Source: Gemmatimonadales bacterium
GTDB lineage: Bacteria; Gemmatimonadota; Glassbacteria; GWA2-58-10
Assembly: GCA_024278175.1 (NCBI GenBank)
Contig: JAJRTS010000004.1
Coordinates: forward strand, 1-53,971
Length of the DNA: 53,971 nucleotides
Reading direction: 5' to 3'
Shown here: in pieces, positions 25,309-33,454 of the stretch
Position numbering within the stretch: position 1 is the first letter of the stretch
How the letters are laid out: every line of letters starts with the position of its first letter
Position numbers and translations under genes: made by a program
Notes under the pieces: model-generated
Told to the model about the DNA's origin: nothing
What the model saw: only the letters and a program-made list of their open reading frames with translations
Database searches by the model: none

Positions 25309-26673
25309 TCAGTTAAGCGCGGGCGGCAGGTGATCGGCCAGCCACCGGCGGGCCACCGGCATGAACGGCTGTTCTACTTCCAGGTGGTCGAGCCAGGGGT
25401 AGATCTCGATCCGCTTGTCCGCCGAGCCCAGCGCAAGGAACATCCTGTAAATCGACGGGGCCGGGCAGGTGCGGTCGAACAGACCGGCCGAGACGATTGT
25501 CGGGGCTTTGATTCTCCCGGCCAGGCTGACAGTGTCGAAATAGCGCACCGTGTTCATCACGGCCTCACGGCTGCCGGGGTTATTTTCTATATAACGCACC
25601 AGATCGCGGAAAGGTGCGCCGGTCATCGACATCGAACGCCCGAAATCAGTCAGGAACGGTACGTTGGCCAGCACGGCGGCCACATCCGGGTTCAAGCCGG
25701 CCACCAGCAGGCTCAGCCCTCCGCCCTGGCTGCCGCCGATCACACCGATCCGCTTCGGGTCAACTTCCGCCCGCTGGCCAAGAAGTTGCACGGCGCGCAG
25801 GCAGTGGGAGACGATCTCGCGGTAAATATAAGTCTCCGGCCGCTCGCAATCGATAGTCATGTAGTTACGGTTGTCCTCGGGGTAACTTTCCTGATCCATC
25901 CCGTAACCTCGTACCTGGATGCTGATCGTGGCATAGCCCCGGCGCGAGTAATCCACGGCCGGTCTGATTTGCCCCGTGCCGTAACCGGGAAAAAACGCCA
26001 GACCGGCAACAGGTTTTTCCCGGCCCACGGGTAAAGTCAGCCAGCCGTGAACCCGCACATCGTGCAGGCTGGTGAAGCTGATCCGGTAGACTTCAGCCCG
26101 GTCGCTCATATGCTGCGAGTCGAGAGCCAGTTCCAGCTCCGGCGGCACGGCAGCCAGGCTGTCGAGCGTGGCGCGCCAGAAGGAGTCGAAATCGGGCGGG
26201 GGAGCATAGTCATGGTCCAGATGCTCCACATCGTAGCCGAACGAGAACTCCAGCTTACCCATTTCCCGTCCGCTGTCGAACAGCAGGGTGCGTACATCGT
26301 AGAACCCCGGCGCCCCGGCCAACTCGCCGGCATCCAGATAGACCACCGTGTCCGCCGCGGGGGGCAGATTGAGCTGAAGCCTGTAATCCGCCACGCCCCG
26401 GCCGCCAAAATCAGTTAAACCAACGTAGAGAAAGGCGTTCTCTACCCGTCGCTCCAGCTTGTTGGCGATCCGCACGCCCAGCCCGGGACCGTGCTTTCCG
26501 CCGGGCAGCAGGTGCGAAACGCTGTCGCTCAGTACGGGCGAGAGTTGTGCGAGCTGAACGCCGTAGGCCACCGTACCGCGGTCCCAGGCGGATATTTTGC
26601 CGATTTGCAGACTTAGCAGGCAGGCCGTGATAAAAACCAGTCGCTGCATGAGCAAAGTTGCGCGGGCGTTCAT
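25309..26673 (-). CDS. Exported CE7-type acetyl xylan esterase / alpha-beta hydrolase
   Basis: A 454-residue exported protein. Residues about 1-30 form a signal peptide, with an alternative ATG at 26649. An N-terminal beta-sandwich is followed from about residue 165 by an acetyl xylan esterase (AXE1) domain. FDSFWRATLDSLAAVPPE is the typical start, RGYGMDQESYPEDN the oxyanion region, GVIGGSQGGGLSLLVAGL carries the catalytic Ser, SAGLFDRTCP the Asp and YPWLDHLEVEQ the His. The family removes acetyl groups from xylan oligosaccharides and cephalosporin C. Export suggests action on polysaccharide outside the inner membrane. Confidence 0.85.
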   Translation of the reverse strand: MNARATLLMQRLVFITACLLSLQIGKISAWDRGTVAYGVQLAQLSPVLSDSVSHLLPGGKHGPGLGVRIANKLERRVENAFLYVGLTDFGGRGVADYRLQLNLPPAADTVVYLDAGELAGAPGFYDVRTLLFDSGREMGKLEFSFGYDVEHLDHDYAPPPDFDSFWRATLDSLAAVPPELELALDSQHMSDRAEVYRISFTSLHDVRVHGWLTLPVGREKPVAGLAFFPGYGTGQIRPAVDYSRRGYATISIQVRGYGMDQESYPEDNRNYMTIDCERPETYIYREIVSHCLRAVQLLGQRAEVDPKRIGVIGGSQGGGLSLLVAGLNPDVAAVLANVPFLTDFGRSMSMTGAPFRDLVRYIENNPGSREAVMNTVRYFDTVSLAGRIKAPTIVSAGLFDRTCPAPSIYRMFLALGSADKRIEIYPWLDHLEVEQPFMPVARRWLADHLPPALN

Positions 26674-27473
26674 GGGTTGAACCCTGTGCTTAAATTTAAT
26701 TATTTCAGAGTCATAGGCAAGCAGCCTAATTGATAAAGCAATATCCGGCGGAGGTCAATGTTCAAGCTCGCCGCAAGTGCCGGAATGCGCGAGGATGGGT
26801 AACCATTGACGCAAGAAATACGCTAAGAAAAAACCAGGCAAACAACGTTGGGATTAGCCGTTCAGCGTCGCTACCAGCAAGATAAAAGGAGCAGAATACA
26901 AATAGATGGCGTTTCCCATTGACAATCTATTATCAATCTATTAATCTGAAATATCCTACTAAACCGGAGCGAAAAGGCTTAACCGGTGTTTCGCACGCTC
27001 CCGGCAGCACCGGCCATGGCAGCCTTTGGCAGCTATCCGGCTACATGTGAACGGTTAGCGCTGTAAATACCGGTAACGCCGGGAGTTGGGTGGGCATCCA
27101 GCCGGGGAGCTTATTGGGGCCCGTCGAGTTTGCGAATAATATATCAAAAACTTTGAAAGGTGTTGAAATTGTTGATGATACATCGGTAAGTTCCAGTATT
27201 GACCTGATCGAGATGCGCAGCCCTGGACGAGAAGAATGTAAAGGGAGCCCTCGAAGCCGGGTTATCCCGCATTGGCCGAAGGCTTTTGTTAACCGAGAGA
27301 ACCTCCGAAAAGGAGACCTATGCAACTTGCCATCCACCATCAGGAGCCCTGTCCCACGTTTCCAGAACACCCGGCAGTCCTGTAAGTGGAGGGTTGGATT
27401 TTCTGCTACCGCGGGGTATGGCCGTTTCCGCAAACAGTTTTTTACTTCACTCCATTCAATGTGGAGAGGTAAA
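26674..27473. other. 800-bp intergenic region and long cytochrome leader
   Basis: No convincing gene is seen. An open frame runs into the cytochrome from 27090, but it lacks a signal peptide and the good start is at 27474. TTGACA at 26919 with TAATCT 17 bp later is a possible promoter, overlapping an 11-bp tandem repeat (CAATCTATTAT, CAATCTATTAA) at 26923-26944. Near 27303-27315 a short hairpin (CTCC-GAAAA-GGAG) sits in sequence that only faintly recalls a GEMM-type riboswitch core; the full consensus is not visible. Confidence 0.4.
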
Positions 27474-29819
27474 ATGTCCCGGAAATTTATTACATTCATT
27501 GTGGTTTCATGCCTTAGTCTGTTGATGAGTTCGGCGGTGTTCGCCGCGGATGCGGCGATAAAGCTCGTCGGTTATTCACCATGGCAGGTAGAGGGTCTGG
27601 AGCTGGAAGCCGGGAGAGCCGCGCCGTTGACGGTTATCGGTGTGGGGCAGCCGGTGTACATGAAAAGCGAGTATGAAGGGACCTATTCCTGGTCGCTGAC
27701 CGCACCGGATGGCTCGGCTGCGGTTTTGAGTTCGACAACGGAGCGCGAAATTCACCTGATTCCCGACACAATCGGCTCCTACGTGGTCGCTCTCGATTTC
27801 ACCGATTCCGAGGGTAATGCCAGCTCGGATGAGATTACAGTCACCGGCGCGAATTATGTCGGTGTCGGCGGCATCGGAGGTGCCGCTCTCTCCGCGGGCC
27901 AGTGCAAGACGTGCCATTCCGCCAAGGTGACCGAGTGGGAACAGACCGGCCACGCCAGTATGCTGCAGCGCGGCCTTGATGGTTTTATACTCGAGGACGG
28001 CGCGTATCCTGAAGAGTGCCTCCAGTGCCATACTGTGGGTTATGATACGCAGGCTGACAACGGCGGTTTCGATGATGTGGCAAAAGAAGTGGGCTGGACT
28101 TTTCCCGACACTCTGATGCCGGGCAACTATGACAGTCTTGTGGCCAATTATCCTGCACTGGCCCAACTGGCCAACATTCAGTGCGAGAACTGTCATGGGC
28201 CGGGGAGCGAGCACAACGGAGACAAGAGTAAGATCGCGGTTTCCTACGATGCCGGTGTCTGCTCTTACTGCCACTGGGATGAGGAGACCGGGCAAGCGCC
28301 TCCCGAGTGGGAAAATTCAAAACACGGCAAGGAACTCGACCCCAGCGAGTATTTCACCGGCAGCACGAAATGTGTGGGGTGCCACACGGCAGAGGGATTC
28401 TTCCAACAGAACGTTGACCAGGTCGAGGTGACCGCCGACTACAAAACTCCCCACGGACAGACCTGCGTGGTCTGCCACGATCCGCATGAGCAGACCGTCG
28501 AACACCAGCTCCGCGTTGTTTCCGACATGGCCTATCTCGACGCGGATACCGGTGAACCCAAGTACTCCACCACGGGTGAACCGACCCAGGCCTGCACGGT
28601 CTGCCATCACTTCCGCCCCGGCAGGGACTTCCCCGGCACGGTGCCTCATCACTCGCACCAGACCGAGATGCTCAACAACGTGGCCGGCTGGATGAATCCA
28701 GACAAGACGATGCCCGCCACTAACGCGCACGGTACGCTTATCGCGGAGCGTTGCGTGGTCTGCCACATGGCCGATGGCGTGGGCGAAAAGGCTAACATTG
28801 TCGGCGGGCACACGTTCAAGATGCACGCTGTCGCCGATACGATCAACAACCTGTCCGCGGACGTATACCTGACCGAAGCCTGCGTCGGTTGCCACACCGG
28901 CATCGGTGAAAATTTCGACATCGACGGTGTGCAGACAAAGGTAACGCTGATGCTCAACGAGCTGTTCGACCGTCTGCCCAAAGCCACCGGCGGCCGCCTG
29001 GCCGGCTTCCCGGCTTACGACAGCACGGACTTCAAGGACGGCTACATTAGCGAGGATCAGCTTACGGCCGCTTTCAACTGGTACATCGTGGATTACGACG
29101 GCTCGAAGGGTGTGCATAACCCGGGCATGTCCGTGGCCCTGCTGACGGATGCGCTCGAGCGCGTGCCGGCTACCGCTGAATGCGCCAGTTGCGATATCAA
29201 CGGCGACGGCAAGCTTGGTATTTCCGATGCCGTCAAGCTGATTCTGCTGGGTGCGGAGGACAACACCCAGGCCTGTATCGACCGCAACGGCGATTTCGTC
29301 TATGATGTCAGGGATGTGATCAAACTGATCACCGATATCTGGTCCGGAAGCTGTGGCGGCACAATGCTGGCCGGCGTGGGCGGCGTGGAGCTGATCAACT
29401 TCCAGATGGAACTGACCGCCGAGCAGATCCAGGCTGTCCAGAGCGTGATTGAGCAGCTTGAGCTGACAAGCGAGCAGGCCGCGGCCTTCCAGGTGGCCCT
29501 GTTCGGCGACGGCAGCGGCAGGACCGGTCTGCCGAGGGCTTTCTCGCTCGGCCAGAACGCTCCCAACCCGTTCAACCCCAGCACGACGATCAAGTTCGCA
29601 GTGCCGGAGGGTAAGGCCGGCCCGGTCACGTTGAAGGTCTACGACGTGCGCGGCCGTCTGGTCCGCTCCCTGGTTGATGGTTTCAAGGAGGCCGGAGACT
29701 ACACCGTGTTCTGGGGCGGAATCGACGAGAACGGGCAGAATGTGTCCAGCGGCGTGTATTTTTACCGCATGATCGCCGGAGACTTCACGCAAACCCGCAA
29801 GATGGTCATGCTGAAATAA
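27474..29819 (+). CDS. Secreted nine-haem cytochrome c with dockerin and C-terminal sorting domain
   Basis: A 781-residue exported protein. The ATG at 27474 has GGAGAGG four bases upstream and begins a clear signal peptide (ending VFAAD). An Ig-like or PKD-like domain spans about 25-130. Nine CxxCH haem motifs follow, from CKTCH to CVGCH, across about 145-490. A dockerin-like pair of calcium loops then appears (DINGDGKLGISDAVKLIL and DRNGDFVYDVRDVIKLI). The last 85 residues are a FlgD-like/type IX sorting domain (NAPNPFNPSTTIKFAVPE, VSSGVYFYRMIAG). The parts together suggest a multihaem electron carrier delivered to the cell surface and perhaps held in a protein complex through its dockerin. 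No cohesin is in the window. A strong terminator follows. Confidence 0.9.
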   Translation: MSRKFITFIVVSCLSLLMSSAVFAADAAIKLVGYSPWQVEGLELEAGRAAPLTVIGVGQPVYMKSEYEGTYSWSLTAPDGSAAVLSSTTEREIHLIPDTIGSYVVALDFTDSEGNASSDEITVTGANYVGVGGIGGAALSAGQCKTCHSAKVTEWEQTGHASMLQRGLDGFILEDGAYPEECLQCHTVGYDTQADNGGFDDVAKEVGWTFPDTLMPGNYDSLVANYPALAQLANIQCENCHGPGSEHNGDKSKIAVSYDAGVCSYCHWDEETGQAPPEWENSKHGKELDPSEYFTGSTKCVGCHTAEGFFQQNVDQVEVTADYKTPHGQTCVVCHDPHEQTVEHQLRVVSDMAYLDADTGEPKYSTTGEPTQACTVCHHFRPGRDFPGTVPHHSHQTEMLNNVAGWMNPDKTMPATNAHGTLIAERCVVCHMADGVGEKANIVGGHTFKMHAVADTINNLSADVYLTEACVGCHTGIGENFDIDGVQTKVTLMLNELFDRLPKATGGRLAGFPAYDSTDFKDGYISEDQLTAAFNWYIVDYDGSKGVHNPGMSVALLTDALERVPATAECASCDINGDGKLGISDAVKLILLGAEDNTQACIDRNGDFVYDVRDVIKLITDIWSGSCGGTMLAGVGGVELINFQMELTAEQIQAVQSVIEQLELTSEQAAAFQVALFGDGSGRTGLPRAFSLGQNAPNPFNPSTTIKFAVPEGKAGPVTLKVYDVRGRLVRSLVDGFKEAGDYTVFWGGIDENGQNVSSGVYFYRMIAGDFTQTRKMVMLK

Positions 29820-29850
29820 TTATTTTTGCCGATTGTAACTGCATTGAAAA

Positions 29851-29885
29851 AAGGCGGCGGCCCATCGAGGGCCGCCGCCTTTTTC
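29851..29885 (+). terminator. Rho-independent terminator after the secreted cytochrome
   Basis: Perfect 13-bp arms, AAGGCGGCGGCCC (29851-29863) and its complement (29869-29881), with a 5-nt loop and a run of Ts, 31 bp after the stop codon. Confidence 0.93.
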
Positions 29886-29979
29886 CGCGTATCAATCACC
29901 GAACTTCCCTAGGTGTCTTGCGGAGCACGCGCACCGGCGCCGCCCGCCGCCACTCGCTGGAGCACCCCGACAGGGCGGT

Positions 29980-30309
29980 TTATTCGCTCAGCATGTCGAT
30001 CACGGCTTTCATCTGCCGCAGGTACTTTTTAAACGCCGCGCGGCCCTCGCTTGTCATCCTGATCACGGTCCTGGGTATTTTGCCCACGTAGCCTTTCTTA
30101 ATCTCAACCAGCCCGCCGTTTTCCAGTTTGCTCAGGTGCGTGGAAAGGTTGCCTCGGGTCATGCCGGTCTGCTGCTCGAGGAACAGGAAGTCGGCCTCCT
30201 CGACCACGTAGAGCTGGGAGAGGAGCATCAGCCGCGCCGGCTCGTGGATTATTTTGCTGATCCGGCCAAGTGCGGAGAGATTATTGCCGGTTTGTTCGTT
30301 ATTGCCCAT
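29980..30309 (-). CDS. Winged-helix transcriptional regulator
   Basis: A 109-residue regulator from the ATG at 30309, which lies inside the end of the upstream membrane-protein gene (11-bp overlap). The winged helix is clear: ISKIIHEPARLMLLSQLYVV, FLFLEQQTGMTRGNLSTHLS (recognition helix), KLENGGLVEIKKGYVGKIPR and a wing with TVIRMTSEGRAAFKKY. This form matches small ArsR/MarR-like proteins often paired with a membrane protein. A 15-bp palindrome upstream of the two-gene unit is a plausible operator, implying self-regulation. No metal-binding cysteines are seen. Confidence 0.8.
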   Translation of the reverse strand: MGNNEQTGNNLSALGRISKIIHEPARLMLLSQLYVVEEADFLFLEQQTGMTRGNLSTHLSKLENGGLVEIKKGYVGKIPRTVIRMTSEGRAAFKKYLRQMKAVIDMLSE

Positions 30310-30880
30310 CAAACTCATCGCCAGGTTGTGGTTTGTATTTGAAAATGAATCGGACCAGTACAATTGATCCGGCTATCAACTCAAATACGCCATACCATAG
30401 CATCCAGATAGCGCGGCCATGAAGAATAGTTTCCGGTGTTTTGACAAGGGACAAATACAAGCCAAGAGCAATTCCAATAACCGCATACATTAGTATCTTG
30501 GGATTTTTTGTCCGGACGTAGGTAGGCATTAATCCTGCTCCAGCGGATTGGCCTCCAGCCATAAATGGAGACCACTTGCCCCAATCAGATAATTTAGAAA
30601 AATCACCGGTAAAGTAAATCAGCAGGTAGTAGGACAGCAATGCGCATAAAGAGCAGAGCAACCCTAGCCGGACGAAAGGTTTTATGTCAGCTTTTTTAAA
30701 CCTGGCATAGCCTGTGCGCGGGTAGGTAAAGCGTTTTCTGATTTCTTCCAGCGGTTTGATACTGAATAATATTAAGAGAATAACGATGTAAATCGCAGGA
30801 GAGCGCCAATTAGTAATAGTAAGGCCGAGGGCAATCATTGATAGCCCCGTGAATATTTCCAGCAGGCCGTCCTGATCCAT
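30299..30880 (-). CDS. Hypothetical integral membrane protein
   Basis: A 193-residue membrane protein with about five to six hydrophobic segments, for example TGLSMIALGLTI, AIYIVILLILFSI, LLCSLCALLSYYLLIYF, ILMYAVIGIALGLYLSLV and MLWYGVFELIAGSIVLV. No known family is recognised. The downstream winged-helix gene starts within its last codons, so the pair is coupled; in such pairs the membrane protein is often a sensor, transporter or target of the regulator. It is more AT-rich than nearby genes. A ribosome binding site before the ATG is weak. Confidence 0.7.
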   Translation of the reverse strand: MDQDGLLEIFTGLSMIALGLTITNWRSPAIYIVILLILFSIKPLEEIRKRFTYPRTGYARFKKADIKPFVRLGLLCSLCALLSYYLLIYFTGDFSKLSDWGKWSPFMAGGQSAGAGLMPTYVRTKNPKILMYAVIGIALGLYLSLVKTPETILHGRAIWMLWYGVFELIAGSIVLVRFIFKYKPQPGDEFDGQ

Positions 30881-30974
30881 ATAGCGTATGGACTGACGTT
30901 TCAGCTTTTTTTAATCAGGTTGAGACTCCACGGGTGCCTCCAGTATCGATAATAAAGGCGCTAAATGCAAACTA

Positions 30975-30989
30975 GTTTGTATTACAAAC
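30975..30989. promoter_or_regulatory. 15-bp palindrome, candidate operator
   Basis: GTTTGTATTACAAAC is a perfect palindrome around a central T, about 95 bp upstream of the membrane-protein/winged-helix pair. A second smaller palindrome (ACTGTTAACAGT, 31034-31045) lies nearby. Confidence 0.45.
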
Positions 30990-31071
30990 CATATTAACAA
31001 AAAAAAGCGGCTAAGCCAATAGACAAAAGAAAAACTGTTAACAGTATCAACAAACGGCCGCGGGTCAACTA

Positions 31072-32325
31072 TTATTCCTCGCTCTCAACTTCGCGTAGCT
31101 TAAGATACAGCGCCCCGAGCACTATCAGCAGCATCAGCGTGGCTCCCGCCAGCCACCAGCGACGGGCCTCGTGTGCCTTGAGCAGCCCCAGGGCTTCGGC
31201 CATGGAGAGTTTGCCCTGCTCAATGCCGGGTCTGGCCGAGGCGGCCACTGCCGAGTCGCTGAACGTGTGCACCACGGTGCGGGTCTGGATATAGTTCTGG
31301 CGCATGCTGCGTAGCTCTAAAGAGAGGTCGGAGGTTTCCATGCCCTTCTGTTCGGCAAGCTCCACCAGCTCACGGGTGGAATGCATCAGGCCGTTCAGGC
31401 TGTCCATCGTGACTTTCATCGCCAGGCTTACCGCAAAACCGGGATCATCAGGCTCTTGGGCATGACAGGTTCCGCAGGCCGACTGGTCGCCGGCGGCCAG
31501 CATCTCGTCCGTGGGATGGGCGATGCCGTGGTTGCCGTGGCAGGTAACGCAGCCCGGGCTTTCCATCATCTCGAATATCTCAGCGTGGAAGCTCTGACGA
31601 TAGAGCTGCTGGTTGTTCACGTGGCACATGCCGCACACGGCGGAGATGTCGCTGATCTCAGGTGGAAAAGCTCCGTGGTTGCTGTGGCAGTCGTTGCAGG
31701 CCGGTGCGCTTAAATCACCGCGCTCAAGCAGTGGCACACCATGCACACTGGTTGCAAACTGCTCGTACTGGTCGGTGGGAATACCGTAGTCGGCCATGTA
31801 TTCCTTGTCCGAGTGGCAGTGCGAACAGGTCTTGGGCAGGTTGAGCGGATACACCGGAGAGCCGGGGTCACTGGCGCCGCGGATATCGTGAACACTGTGG
31901 CAGCTAATGCACTGGGCCACCTTGGTGTCCCCCTGTTCCAGCAGCATGCCGTGGAGGCTGGTAACATATTTCTCCATCTGGTCCACCGGCAGCGACGGGT
32001 TGAACGAGCGCATGTATGTGGCATCACTGTGGCACTTGCTGCAAAGGGCTGGAATATCGGCCGTAGCGGGTTTCCCCTTGAACCCCTGTGCGGGGTCGTC
32101 GCGGTCGTGACGGCGCTCGTTGGTGGGGTCTCCGCCGTGACAGTCGTTGCAGAGGATACCGACGCTGTTGTGGATATCGTGCTCGTAGAGCTTGGCGGGC
32201 TTGGATAAATTGGGCATCAGCTTGCTGTGGCACTTGATGCAGTTGTTTTCCTGCTGAGCCGCCAGCGGTGCGGCGAGCATCAGGAGGCAGGCGAATACGG
32301 CTGCTGTCAACTGCTTGGAACTCAT
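31072..32325 (-). CDS. Membrane-anchored nine-haem cytochrome c
   Basis: A 417-residue exported protein with a signal peptide (ending PLAAQ) and nine CxxCH motifs: CIKCH, CNDCH, CSKCH, CISCH, CSHCH, CNDCH, CGMCH, CVTCH and CGTCH. A helical region is followed by one C-terminal membrane span (WWLAGATLMLLIVLGALYL) that would tether it to the inner membrane facing the periplasm. It follows cytochrome b by 34 bp and has AAGGA upstream of its ATG. In this position it probably replaces the cytochrome c1 of a classical bc complex, taking electrons from the Rieske/cytochrome b unit and passing them to periplasmic carriers. Confidence 0.92.
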   Translation of the reverse strand: MSSKQLTAAVFACLLMLAAPLAAQQENNCIKCHSKLMPNLSKPAKLYEHDIHNSVGILCNDCHGGDPTNERRHDRDDPAQGFKGKPATADIPALCSKCHSDATYMRSFNPSLPVDQMEKYVTSLHGMLLEQGDTKVAQCISCHSVHDIRGASDPGSPVYPLNLPKTCSHCHSDKEYMADYGIPTDQYEQFATSVHGVPLLERGDLSAPACNDCHSNHGAFPPEISDISAVCGMCHVNNQQLYRQSFHAEIFEMMESPGCVTCHGNHGIAHPTDEMLAAGDQSACGTCHAQEPDDPGFAVSLAMKVTMDSLNGLMHSTRELVELAEQKGMETSDLSLELRSMRQNYIQTRTVVHTFSDSAVAASARPGIEQGKLSMAEALGLLKAHEARRWWLAGATLMLLIVLGALYLKLREVESEE

Positions 32326-32359
32326 CAGGATCGTCCTTCGGTAGAGCGCAGGCGCGGCT

Positions 32360-32983
32360 TTAGGATACGGCGTAGCCCACGGCTGTCATGATAACGATAA
32401 AGCCCACGATAGCGATACCCATCAGCGTAACCAGCCCGGCTTTTGGCGAATCGGTGCCGCTCCATTTGTCCCAGAGCGGGAGGAAAAACCAGGCCAGAGC
32501 ACCCAGGTTGAACACTGCCAGTCCCACCAGTTCACCCTCGATCGGTCCGATATGGGCGGGCAGCATCTTGAGCGTCTGGAACATGAACATGAAATACCAC
32601 TCGGGTTTGATCCCGGCTGGCGCCGGCGCGAACGCGTCGGCCTTGGTGCCCAGCTCCCAGGGGAAAAACACGGCCAGGAAGTTGATTATGGCCAGGGCGA
32701 ACAGCCAGAACATCATCTCACGCAGCACGAAATTTGGCATGGACGGCATAACCTTCTGCTGCTCAGGCGGCAGGTTTTCCATGCTCATCGGCTTGCTCAT
32801 GCCCTGACGCTGCAGCAGAAACAGGTGGACCGCAAGCATTATCGTTGTTATCCCGGGCAGGATCGCCACGTGAAGGCCGAAAAACCTGCCCAGCGTGGCG
32901 CCGGTGACATCCGCCCCGCCGCGGACGAGCCGGAGGAGGAACTCGCCGATAACCGGTACGCTGCCGGCCATGTCCGTGCCCAC
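32360..32983 (-). CDS. Cytochrome b, C-terminal part after an in-frame amber
   Basis: This is the continuation of the cytochrome b gene, in the same frame as the part at 33005-33451. It includes helix D with the two haem-ligand histidines (FFGLHVAILPGITTIMLAVHLFLL) and the family motif PEWYFMFMFQTLKMLP of the quinol-oxidation (Qo) site region, then three more membrane helices. The first possible start, a GTG at 32983, has no ribosome binding site, and independent translation would lose LSFFATK, which is conserved in the family. It therefore looks like the second half of one protein and not a separate gene. Reading through gives a normal 363-residue cytochrome b. Confidence 0.85.
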   Translation of the reverse strand: MGTDMAGSVPVIGEFLLRLVRGGADVTGATLGRFFGLHVAILPGITTIMLAVHLFLLQRQGMSKPMSMENLPPEQQKVMPSMPNFVLREMMFWLFALAIINFLAVFFPWELGTKADAFAPAPAGIKPEWYFMFMFQTLKMLPAHIGPIEGELVGLAVFNLGALAWFFLPLWDKWSGTDSPKAGLVTLMGIAIVGFIVIMTAVGYAVS

Positions 32984-33004
32984 CTTGGTGGCGAAAAATG
33001 ATAG

Positions 33005-33007
33005 CTA
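33005..33007 (-). other. In-frame TAG inside cytochrome b
   Basis: On the minus strand the codons read CTG CCT TGG AAC TAG CTA TCA TTT (L P W N stop L S F). Cytochrome b proteins typically have PWDQ or PWNQ here, so TAG stands where a Gln codon (CAG) is expected: one C-to-T change. Both sides are in the same frame. TAG also ends the M19, Rieske (10386), MotA-like and 24-haem genes, so it is a normal stop in this genome. Confidence 0.95.
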
Positions 33008-33451
33008 GTTCCAAGGCAGAAGGTAGCCGCTGAACCCGAACGTGAATGTCAGGATCAGCAGTACCATCCCGCTCATCCAGGTCATCTCCCGGGGTTTTCG
33101 GTAGCTTTTGAGGAAAAAGACGCTGAACATGTGCACGAATACGCAGAACACCATCAGGTTGGCGCTCCAGGAGTGGATATCGCGCACCAGCCAGCCGAAA
33201 TTGACCTCGCTCACCAGGAATTTAAGGCTTTCGAAGCTGCTCTCCGGGCCGGGCCGGTAGTAGACGAGCAGCAGGATGCCGGTAACCGCCTGAATCATGA
33301 ACAGGAAGAGGCTGACGCCGCCGAAATAGTACCATATCGACGCGCTGGAGGCGGGGACTTCCTTATGGCGCAGGAAGCCGATTATACCGTCCACGTCGAT
33401 CCGCTCGTTAACCCAGCCGTAAAGCTGGTCGTAGCGTTTCTTCAGCGACAT
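33005..33451 (-). CDS. Cytochrome b (QcrB/PetB-like), N-terminal part ending at amber
   Basis: The first 148 residues of a bc-type cytochrome b. After a short cytoplasmic start (MSLKKRYDQLYGWVNERID) come helices A to C. Helix B has the haem-ligand pair in IHSWSANLMVFCVFVHMF, and GFSGYLLPWN is the end of helix C. The reading frame then meets TAG and continues downstream. Haem ligands are split across the two parts (helix B here, helix D beyond), so the truncated product could not hold either haem alone. The ATG at 33451 directly follows the Rieske gene with a GAGG upstream. In a working complex this subunit oxidises menaquinol and moves electrons across the inner membrane. Confidence 0.88.
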   Translation of the reverse strand: MSLKKRYDQLYGWVNERIDVDGIIGFLRHKEVPASSASIWYYFGGVSLFLFMIQAVTGILLLVYYRPGPESSFESLKFLVSEVNFGWLVRDIHSWSANLMVFCVFVHMFSVFFLKSYRKPREMTWMSGMVLLILTFTFGFSGYLLPWN

Positions 33452-33454
33452 CCC

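Noticed and set aside
27090-27473. N-terminal extension of the secreted cytochrome
   Set aside because: The extension has no recognisable domain and would bury the signal peptide; the ATG at 27474 has a strong ribosome binding site.
33005-33007. Genome-wide reassignment of TAG
   Set aside because: TAG ends several apparently normal genes in this window (3136, 10386, 15465 and 34059 ends), so it acts as an ordinary stop codon.
32360-33451. Natural split of cytochrome b into two subunits, as in b6 and subunit IV
   Set aside because: In b6f-type splits the break follows helix D. Here it follows helix C and separates the haem-ligand helices, and the second part lacks a ribosome binding site.
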